The notes under the pieces: model-generated
The model's input: the letters and a program-made list of their open reading frames with translations, nothing else
Database searches by the model: none
Told to the model about the DNA's origin: nothing
Part shown: piece by piece, positions 1 through 5,327 of the stretch
Numbering within the stretch: the first letter of the stretch is position 1
Layout of the letters: every line of letters begins with the position of its first letter
Position numbers and translations under genes: made by a program
DNA from: an uncultured Collinsella sp.
GTDB taxonomy: Bacteria > Actinomycetota > Coriobacteriia > Coriobacteriales > Coriobacteriaceae
Direction of reading: 5' to 3'
Assembly: GCA_938023705.1 (NCBI GenBank)
Contig: CALJDJ010000026.1
Coordinates: 1 to 9,225 of the forward strand
DNA: 9,225 nt

Positions 1-295
1 CTTGCAGCGACGGACCTCGGGACGCTCTTACACCACGTCTGCGCGCGCCACCCGAAAAGCATCGACGAGCACGGATTTTTGCCCGAACGTCGGTATGCAG
101 GGGCCTTCGATTGCAGAATACTCGCAAAAATGCACGTCGCCATCACCCCCACATGGCGCGAACCAAAACAAAAGCGCGGCCGCGCGCCATCTTTAATTCA
201 GATCTATATTGCCCGTAACGGCAGCGCCGAGGTAACGCAGGCCCGAGGACGCGCCGGAAAGGAAGGTCGCCCTCGGCCCGGACAGCTAAGACAGC
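1..295. other. Non-coding stretch downstream of ilvE
   Basis: I see no supportable gene here. Plus-strand frame 1 is open from the window edge to about 471, but it runs 170 bases antisense into ilvE and its later part is Arg/Ser/Pro-rich low complexity, typical of GC-rich shadow frames. The 1-120 part could be the tail of a gene outside the window, but I recognise nothing in any frame. The stretch holds a candidate minus-strand terminator (163-188) and a weak dyad (243-248 with 271-276, CCGAGG/CCTCGG) near the ilvE stop. Confidence 0.5.
163..188 (-). terminator. Candidate rho-independent terminator of ilvE
   Basis: Read on the minus strand, GCGCG-CGGC-CGCGC forms a 5-bp all-GC stem with a 4-base loop (a sixth pair would be G-U). 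It is followed directly by TTTTGTTTTGG. It lies about 108 bases past the ilvE stop, with no other gene between. The stem is short, and a longer competing dyad (ATGGCGCG 153-160 with CGCGCCAT 183-190) overlaps it, so confidence is moderate. The core is the plus-strand palindrome at 174-185, which contains a NotI site. Confidence 0.45.
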
Positions 296-1348
296 TTACG
301 CGACGGTGTAAACCCAGTTGTGCTTATCCTCAACAGCACCAGACTGGATGCCCGTCAGGGTCTCGCGGAGCCTCTTCATCACAGGACCGATCTCGGTGTA
401 GCCAGCCGGGAAGGTCACAGTCTCGTCGGCACCGTAGACCTTGTTGTCGATCTCGCCCACCGGGGAAATGACGGCAGCGGTGCCGCACAGGCCGCACTCA
501 ACAAAGGTGCCGGACTTGACCTCAGCCCACTCGACGGGACGCTGGTCAACGGTCATGCCCAGGTCCTCGGCAACCTGAACAAGCGAACGACGGGTGATGG
601 AGGGCAGGATGGAGTCGGTGTGCGACTGCGGAACGACGAGCGTGCCGTCCTCCTTCACGAACAGAACGTTCGCGCCGCCGGTCTCCTCGACATAGGTGCG
701 GGACTCAGAGTCGAGATACAGGTTCTCGGCATAGCCCTCGCGATGGGCCTCCATCGTGGGCTTGAGGGACATGGCGTAGTTCAGGCCAGCCTTGATGTTG
801 CCGGTGCCGTGCGGTGCGGCGCGGTCGTACTCGGAAACGCGCAGCTTGACGGGCTTGAGGCCACCCTTAAAGTACGGACCGACCGGGGTCACGAGGATAC
901 GGAACGTGTACTCAGGAGCGGGAGCCACGCCAATCACGTCACCGGAGCCGATCATAAACGGACGCACGTACAGGGTCGCGCCGGAACCGAAGGGCGGAAC
1001 CCAAGCGGCGTTGGCAGAAACGACCTGCTTGACGGCCTCGACAAACTTGTCCTTGGGGAACGGGGGCATCTCGAGGCGCTGGGCAGAGTTATACATACGC
1101 TCAGCGTTCATGTCGGGACGGAAGCAGACGATGCTGCCGTCCTCGGCGGTGTAGGCCTTCAGGCCCTCAAAGACCTCCTGGCAGTAATGGAAGATGCCGC
1201 CGCACTCGGAAACATGCAGGGTGTGGTCGGTGGTCAGGCCGCCCTCGTCCCACTCGCCATCCTTCCAATGAGCCTCGTAGCTGTAATCGGTTTTCATGTA
1301 GCCAAAGCCGAGGCTACCCCAATCGATATCCTTCTTCTCGACAGTCAT
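296..1348 (-). CDS. ilvE: Branched-chain amino acid aminotransferase (type II, 350 aa)
   Basis: PLP-dependent fold-type IV aminotransferase that interconverts leucine, isoleucine and valine with their 2-oxo acids using glutamate/2-oxoglutarate; cytoplasmic. Seen: FEGLKAY (60-66), RPDMNAERM (78-85), LYVRPFMIG (127-134), GNIKAGLNYA with the probable PLP lysine at K186, YVEETGGANV (219-228), and ECGLCGTAAVISPV (284-297). Length and motifs fit the ~350-aa BCAT-II group rather than the ~309-aa E. coli IlvE group. I chose ATG 1348 because AAGGAG (1355-1360) lies 6 bases upstream. The frame stays open to a GTG at 1498, but the 50 extra residues are Arg-rich and resemble no BCAT N-terminus. The gene has its own leader, so it is probably transcribed apart from dedA. 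A CxxC (C285, C288) sits three residues before the position of the human BCAT redox CxxC. Family call is very secure. Confidence 0.96.
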   Translation of the reverse strand: MTVEKKDIDWGSLGFGYMKTDYSYEAHWKDGEWDEGGLTTDHTLHVSECGGIFHYCQEVFEGLKAYTAEDGSIVCFRPDMNAERMYNSAQRLEMPPFPKDKFVEAVKQVVSANAAWVPPFGSGATLYVRPFMIGSGDVIGVAPAPEYTFRILVTPVGPYFKGGLKPVKLRVSEYDRAAPHGTGNIKAGLNYAMSLKPTMEAHREGYAENLYLDSESRTYVEETGGANVLFVKEDGTLVVPQSHTDSILPSITRRSLVQVAEDLGMTVDQRPVEWAEVKSGTFVECGLCGTAAVISPVGEIDNKVYGADETVTFPAGYTEIGPVMKRLRETLTGIQSGAVEDKHNWVYTVA

Positions 1349-1354
1349 ATGTCG

Positions 1355-1360
1355 CTCCTT
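1355..1360 (-). promoter_or_regulatory. Shine-Dalgarno of ilvE (decides the start)
   Basis: AAGGAG on the minus strand, 6 bases before ATG 1348. It supports the 350-aa product over the longer GTG-1498 form, which has no well-placed site. Confidence 0.85.
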
Positions 1361-1501
1361 ACATACACAGTTGCATACTCGCGAACCCGCACGCAAGGAC
1401 CGGGGCCGACCGCGTCGCAACGTCACACGCCCGGAGCGTAGAGCCGGACGGGACACGCGGACGACATCGAAGCCGATGACACGTCGATTCGCATGCACGA
1501 G

Positions 1502-1536
1502 ATTGTACTCCGCACACGCATCGGATAAAACGTTTT
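1502..1536 (-). promoter_or_regulatory. Candidate ilvE promoter with overlapping palindrome
   Basis: On the minus strand TACAAT (1502-1507) is a 5/6 match to the -10 box. The -35 position at 17-base spacing (1525-1530, TTTTAT) is poor. A perfect 10-base palindrome AAAACGTTTT (1527-1536) overlaps this -35 region and has the central-CG form usual for LacI-family operators. Transcription from here would start near 1494-1496 and give a leader of about 147 bases. Seen directly: the hexamer and the palindrome; the promoter role is inference. Confidence 0.4.
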
Positions 1537-1577
1537 TCTTTAACTAACTAAAGTATTTTCATTTGACCGAAGCTAGA

Positions 1578-1609
1578 GAGGCCCGCCACCGTAATCGGTG
1601 ACGGGCCTC
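1578..1609 (-). terminator. Long hairpin after dedA, candidate terminator
   Basis: 14-base arms 1578-1591 and 1596-1609 pair with one mismatch (A1601) around a TAAT loop. This is the strongest fold in the dedA-ilvE gap and lies about 30 bases past the dedA stop. The minus-strand sequence after it (TCTAGCTTCGG) is not a good T tract, so it may be an RNA-end stabiliser or processing hairpin rather than a strong intrinsic terminator. Confidence 0.5.
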
Positions 1610-1637
1610 AACGGCACGGTTTGCGCGCTAGCTCGAG

Positions 1638-2285
1638 CTACGCGTTCTGTTTGCCCAGCTTTGCCTTAACCAGGCCGACCACGGTCGGGATAATCGACAC
1701 GGCGACGATGCCGATAATCAGCAGCTCAAAGTGCTCCTGCACAAAGGGGATGCCGCCAAAGAAGTAGCCCAGCAGCGTAAAGACCGTCGACCAGGTAATG
1801 CCACCCAGCACGTTAAAGATGACAAAGTTGCGCCAGTGCATGCCGCCCATGCCGGCGATAAAAGGCACAAAGGTGCGAATAAACGGGAAGAAGCGACCGA
1901 GGAAGATGGCCAGATGGCCCCACTTGTCCAGGAAATCCTCGGACTTTTTGATGCGCTCGGGCGTCATGGCCTTTACCTTGCCCGAGGCGATGATCTTGCG
2001 GCCAAAGAAGTGGCCGATCATAAAGTTGCACTGATCGCCCAGGATGGCTGCGGCCCATGCGGTGGCCAGAAGCGCCACGATGTTAAAGCCGCCGTTGTGG
2101 GCAAAGAAGCCCGAGGCAAACAGCAGCGAATCGCCGGGAAGGAACGGGAAGAACACCACGCCCGTCTCGATAAAGATGATCAGGAACACGCAGCCGTAGG
2201 CCATAAGCGGGCCGGCGGCGATCCAGCTGGCAATCGCGGTGCGCGGATCCTTAAGCAGCTCGGCAATGAAATTGATGAAACCCAT
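1638..2285 (-). CDS. DedA/SNARE-associated family membrane protein (215 aa)
   Basis: Polytopic inner-membrane protein of the DedA superfamily; members are linked to proton-dependent membrane homeostasis and recycling of undecaprenyl phosphate or other lipid carriers. Seen: hydrophobic segments around 27-47, 52-75, 78-93, 138-175 and 186-207; the FIETGVVFFPFLPGDSLLF block (38-56); and the GRFFPFIRTFVPFIAGMGGM block (130-149). The four residues reported essential in E. coli YqjA (E39, D51, R130, R136) appear to correspond to E40, D52, R131 and R137, so an active protein is expected. Start ATG 2285 has GAGAGG 9 bases upstream; an in-frame extension to 2369 adds a polar, Arg-rich segment not seen in the family and is rejected. 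The gene is divergent from cysE and followed by a hairpin. Which lipid or ion this paralogue handles cannot be told. Confidence 0.93.
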   Translation of the reverse strand: MGFINFIAELLKDPRTAIASWIAAGPLMAYGCVFLIIFIETGVVFFPFLPGDSLLFASGFFAHNGGFNIVALLATAWAAAILGDQCNFMIGHFFGRKIIASGKVKAMTPERIKKSEDFLDKWGHLAIFLGRFFPFIRTFVPFIAGMGGMHWRNFVIFNVLGGITWSTVFTLLGYFFGGIPFVQEHFELLIIGIVAVSIIPTVVGLVKAKLGKQNA

Positions 2286-2331
2286 GAAGTAAAACCTCTC
2301 AGTTGTGGGCGCGGACACGTCCAAGTTGACC

Positions 2332-2365
2332 AGTATACGGTTGCGGCGCCCCCTCGTGCGCAACC
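2332..2365 (-). promoter_or_regulatory. Candidate dedA promoter with dyad
   Basis: Minus-strand TATACT (2332-2337) is a good -10 box about 45 bases before ATG 2285. No good -35 is seen at normal spacing. An exact 7-base inverted repeat, GGTTGCG (2339-2345) and CGCAACC (2359-2365), has centres 20 bases apart and covers the -35 region. It could be an operator on one DNA face or a hairpin in DNA upstream of transcription. Regulatory role inferred. Confidence 0.4.
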
Positions 2366-2451
2366 CCACAAAAGCATGACTCCATTACCAGCAAGTTTGC
2401 ATAACTGACACTTGTCGCCCAAAGCAAAGCAAGATCGCCCTTCCTAATCCC

Positions 2452-2480
2452 TAGCGAATCGCTATACTTTATTGAATCGC
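2452..2480 (+). promoter_or_regulatory. Candidate cysE promoter and operator
   Basis: TATACT (2463-2468) is a 5/6 match to the -10 box, 42 bases before the GTG start; no clear -35 precedes it. A 13-base palindrome TAGCGAATCGCTA (2452-2464, 6-base arms around one A) overlaps the first bases of the -10. GAATCGC is repeated directly at 2456-2462 and 2474-2480, flanking the -10. A weak -35 plus symmetry at the -10 fits a regulated promoter. The binding protein is unknown. Confidence 0.42.
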
Positions 2481-2497
2481 ATTGCCATGGCGCTGAG

Positions 2498-2502
2498 GGA
2501 GG
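2498..2502 (+). promoter_or_regulatory. Shine-Dalgarno of cysE (supports GTG start)
   Basis: GGAGG within GAGGGAGGG, 7 bases before GTG 2510. It supports the non-ATG start; no ATG nearby in this frame gives a family-like N-terminus. Confidence 0.8.
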
Positions 2503-2509
2503 GCGGCCG

Positions 2510-3214
2510 GTGAGCTTTATCAATACCATTCGCGAGGACATCAAGACCGTCCAGGCGCAAGACCCCGCTGCGCAAAATGGCCTGGTCATCTTCCTGTCCT
2601 ACCCCGGCCTGCACGCCAAGTGGAACCACGTGCCCGAGCACTGGCTGTGGGAACATGGCCATCGCTCGCTCGCCCGCGTGCTCTCGCAAATCACCCGCCA
2701 CATCACCGGCGTCGAGATTCATCCCGCCGCGCAGATCGGCAAACATTTCTTTATCGACCACGCCATGGGCGTTGTCATCGGCGAGACCACCATTGTGGGC
2801 GACAACTGCGTGCTCTACCAGGGCGTCACGCTCGGCGGTACCGGCAACGAGACCGGCAAGCGCCACCCCACCCTGGGCAACAACGTCACCGTGGGCACGG
2901 GCGCCAAGGTTCTTGGCAACATCCACATTGGCGACAACGTCAAGATTGGCGGCAACTCGGTCGTCGTCAAGGACGTGCCCGACAACTGCACCGTCGTGGG
3001 CGTGCCCGGGCGCATCATCAAGCGCAACGGCTGCCGTGTGTTCGAGGAGAGCTTCGACGCCAAGCAGCATCGCGAGTACATGCCCGACGATGCCGCCGAG
3101 CAGAGCGCCCTCAACCGCCAGGGCATCACCGAAAACGCCCGTCGCGTCAAGGAACTCGAGCGAGAGGTGGCCGAGCTCAAAGCCCTCGTCGCCAAGCTCG
3201 TGGACGAGCGCTAG
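2510..3214 (+). CDS. cysE: Serine O-acetyltransferase (234 aa)
   Basis: Makes O-acetylserine from L-serine and acetyl-CoA, the first step of cysteine synthesis; cytoplasmic. Seen: a short helical N-terminus (1-65), then a left-handed beta-helix of hexapeptide repeats (about 69-170) with IHPAAQIG (70-77), IDHAMGVVIGET (82-93, catalytic-type H84), VTLGGTG (106-112), RHP (118-120), GAKVLGNIHIGDNVKIGGNS (131-150) and VGVPGRII (163-170). The short N-terminal domain and the IHP/DHxMGVVIGET pattern match the Bacillus-type enzyme rather than the longer E. coli CysE. The C-terminus (213-230) has hydrophobic residues in perfect heptad a/d spacing (V213, L216, V220, L223, V227, L230), a probable coiled coil after the catalytic domain. 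GTG start is fixed by GGAGG 7 bases upstream. The gene stands alone with its own terminator; no cysK is adjacent in the window. Confidence 0.95.
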   Translation: MSFINTIREDIKTVQAQDPAAQNGLVIFLSYPGLHAKWNHVPEHWLWEHGHRSLARVLSQITRHITGVEIHPAAQIGKHFFIDHAMGVVIGETTIVGDNCVLYQGVTLGGTGNETGKRHPTLGNNVTVGTGAKVLGNIHIGDNVKIGGNSVVVKDVPDNCTVVGVPGRIIKRNGCRVFEESFDAKQHREYMPDDAAEQSALNRQGITENARRVKELEREVAELKALVAKLVDER

Positions 3215-3255
3215 GGCCGCGGGCAACCGCCACAGCATGAACGCCAACACAGAAG

Positions 3256-3292
3256 GCGCGCCGGGGAATCCGCCCCCGGCGCGCTTTCTTTT
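3256..3292 (+). terminator. Rho-independent terminator of cysE
   Basis: A perfect 11-bp GC-rich stem (3256-3266 with 3274-3284), 7-base loop AATCCGC, then TTTCTTTT (3285-3292). It lies 41 bases past the cysE stop. Read on the minus strand, the same stem is followed by CTTCTGTGTT, so it may also catch readthrough from the convergent ABC operon. Confidence 0.92.
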
Positions 3293-3296
3293 CGAT

Positions 3297-3324
3297 GTGA
3301 CATTCGGGGCTGCCCCTTTGTCAC
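3297..3324 (-). terminator. Hairpin just past ABC half 2, weak terminator candidate
   Basis: GTGACA (3297-3302) pairs with TGTCAC (3319-3324), and GGGG (3306-3309) pairs with CCCC (3313-3316) inside it. It begins 2 bases beyond the stop codon. No minus-strand T tract follows, so if it ends transcription it probably does so together with the shared cysE stem-loop. Confidence 0.35.
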
Positions 3325-3325
3325 C

Positions 3326-5326
3326 TTATGCGAACTGGCTTAGGTAGAGGTCGGCGTAAGCGCCCTCGGCAGCCAGCAGCTCCTTGTGCGTACCCTGCTC
3401 GATGATATTGCCGTGATCCATGACCAGGATGAGGTCGGCATCGACGATCGTCGACAGACGGTGCGCGATCACAAAGCTCGTGCGCCCGCGCATGAGCGCG
3501 TCCATGGCGCGGCCGATGGCAAGCTCGGTGCGCGTGTCCACGCTCGACGTCGCCTCGTCCAGGATGAGGATCGCCGGGTTGTTGAGCAGCACGCGCGCGA
3601 TGGTCAGCAGCTGACGTTGGCCCTGGCTGATGCTCTCGGCATCGTTAGCCACCCGTGTGTCGTAGCCCTGCGGCATAGTGCGCACAAAGAAGTCGACCTG
3701 AGCGGCACGTGCGGCCGCGACAATCTCCTCGCGCGTCGCCTCGGGACAGCCATAGGCGATGTTCTCGGCAATGGTGCCATCGAACAGCCAGGCGTCCTGC
3801 AACACCATGCCAAACTGCTGGCGCAGCTCGCCGCGGTCCATGCGGCTCGTGTCCACACCGTCGAGGGTAATGCGGCCGCCGTCGATCTCGTAGAAGCGCA
3901 TGAGCAGATTGATGAGCGTGGTCTTACCCGCACCCGTGGTTCCCACCACGGCGATCTTCTGACCCGGCTCGGCGGCAAACGACACGTCGCGCATGAGCGG
4001 CTTGTCGGGCGCATAGCCAAAGCGCACGTGCTCAAAAGCGACGCGGCCCTCCACCTTGCCCGGCAGCTTGGCAGCCTCGCCCGGCTGCGGATCGGCCTCC
4101 ATCTCGGGCTCATCGAGCAGGTCGAACACGCGCTCTGCGCTCGCCAGCGCACTCTGCAGCGAGTTAAAGGTGAACGACAGCTGCGTCATGGGCTCGGACG
4201 CCTCGTAGATAAACTGGAAGAACGCTTGGAACACGCCGACGGTCATATGCCCGGCAACCAACATGCTGCAGCCCACAAGCGCAATCACGATCTGCGCCAA
4301 GCGGCCGATAAAGCGCACCGCGGGACCGACGGCGTTAATCATAAAGTCGGCCTTGGTGCTCACGCGCGCCAACTCCTTCGAAGCCTCGTGTACCTCGGCA
4401 GAGCTCTGACGCTCGCGGTTAAACGCACGGATCACCAGACGGCCCGAGTAGCCCTCCTCGACCGCGCTCGTAATCTTGGACACCCACTCCTGGCGCTCGC
4501 CCGTCACATCGTGCGTGCGGCGCGACACGACCTTCGTCACCAGCAGCGAAAGCGCCGTAAAGAACAAAAAGACGAGCGTGAGCGGCACGCTAAACACGAA
4601 CATCACGCTCACGGCGCCCACCACGGTACCGATCGACACCAGAAGCTGCAGCAAGCCGCGCTGCATGCTCTCGGACATCTTGTCCAAGTCGTTGGTCGCA
4701 CGGCTGACGACCTCGCCGGGACGATGCGCGTCAAAGTAGGCAAGCGGCAGACGGTTGAGCTTTTGTGCGATGCGGTTGCGTAGGCGCAGGTTGAGGCGCT
4801 CGGCAACGCTCGACATCAAAAAGCTCTGGAGTGCGTAGAACGAGGCGGCGGCGGTCCAGATCATAAAGTAGATGAAGATGGTCCTGCCGCAGTTCTCCCA
4901 GGTAATGCTGAAGGTAGTGTTGTTGGCAAACGCCACCTTCATGTGCCCCCATAGCTCATCGATCACGCGGGCGCTGTAAGCCGGCGCCGCAGTGTTAAAG
5001 ATGGCATAGAACACGATGCTCGCGAACACGATATAGAAGCGCCAGTGGTCGCCGGCGGCCTCGCTCCACAGGCGGCGCACCGTCGCCCAGGTATCGCGGG
5101 GCGTCTCGTCCTCGTCCTCGTCGTCAACGTCGCGCATGCGCTCCGCCTCGGCGCGGGCGCGCTCGTCCTCGGCGCGCTCGTTTTCCTCGTAGAGTGCCTG
5201 GCGGCGAGCCTCGCGCTCCGCCGTCTTGGCGGCTTCGTCCAGGACGGGCATGGCGCCCGTCTCCTCGACTGTCTCTGCAGCCGCGGCGTCATCGGCGATG
5301 CTCTGCCTCTTGAGCTCCTCGGTCAT
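3326..5326 (-). CDS. ABC exporter half 2: fused TMD-NBD, catalytic-site subunit (666 aa)
   Basis: Type IV (MDR-like) ABC exporter half-transporter, the probable heterodimer partner of the gene just upstream. Order: unusual charged N-terminal extension (1-~78), transmembrane domain with helices around 95-112, 147-172, 225-245, 248-266, 340-358 and 362-376, then the ATPase domain (about 425-666). Seen: Walker A GTTGAGKTT (462-470), Q-loop Q510, signature SQGQR (567-571, a variant of SGGQ), Walker B ILILDE with E591 present, D-loop SSVD (594-597), H-loop H622. It therefore supplies the working ATP-binding face, while its signature belongs to the degenerate site. Start ATG 5326 has GGGAGG 8 bases upstream; GTG 5335 overlaps that site and is rejected. 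The gene starts one base after the preceding stop, so translation is probably coupled. Substrate is unknown; drug, peptide or lipid export are all possible. Confidence 0.93.
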   Translation of the reverse strand: MTEELKRQSIADDAAAAETVEETGAMPVLDEAAKTAEREARRQALYEENERAEDERARAEAERMRDVDDEDEDETPRDTWATVRRLWSEAAGDHWRFYIVFASIVFYAIFNTAAPAYSARVIDELWGHMKVAFANNTTFSITWENCGRTIFIYFMIWTAAASFYALQSFLMSSVAERLNLRLRNRIAQKLNRLPLAYFDAHRPGEVVSRATNDLDKMSESMQRGLLQLLVSIGTVVGAVSVMFVFSVPLTLVFLFFTALSLLVTKVVSRRTHDVTGERQEWVSKITSAVEEGYSGRLVIRAFNRERQSSAEVHEASKELARVSTKADFMINAVGPAVRFIGRLAQIVIALVGCSMLVAGHMTVGVFQAFFQFIYEASEPMTQLSFTFNSLQSALASAERVFDLLDEPEMEADPQPGEAAKLPGKVEGRVAFEHVRFGYAPDKPLMRDVSFAAEPGQKIAVVGTTGAGKTTLINLLMRFYEIDGGRITLDGVDTSRMDRGELRQQFGMVLQDAWLFDGTIAENIAYGCPEATREEIVAAARAAQVDFFVRTMPQGYDTRVANDAESISQGQRQLLTIARVLLNNPAILILDEATSSVDTRTELAIGRAMDALMRGRTSFVIAHRLSTIVDADLILVMDHGNIIEQGTHKELLAAEGAYADLYLSQFA

Positions 5327-5327
5327 G

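Noticed and set aside
1..471. Plus-strand frame 1, open from the window edge
   Set aside because: Its end is buried 170 bases antisense in ilvE and is low complexity. The first part might be the end of an unseen gene, but no stop or motif supports it.
1349..1373. Five-codon frame (Met-Gln-Leu-Cys-Met) ending at the ilvE ribosome site
   Set aside because: No Shine-Dalgarno of its own and too short to judge; likely chance.
320..1441. Long plus-strand open frame (373 codons) opposite ilvE
   Set aside because: Antisense shadow of a GC-rich gene; ilvE is unmistakable on the other strand, and the shadow is Gly/Leu/His/Arg-rich with no ribosome site or family match.
1349..1498. N-terminal extension of IlvE from GTG 1498
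   Set aside because: No family similarity, Arg-rich, and a proper AAGGAG is placed for ATG 1348.
2462..3250. Minus-strand open frame opposite cysE
   Set aside because: Antisense of the hexapeptide-repeat region; it would also read through the cysE terminator arm and promoter area.
3386..4783. Plus-strand open frame of 465 codons opposite ABC half 2
   Set aside because: Antisense shadow with His/Arg/Leu bias; every ABC motif is on the minus strand.
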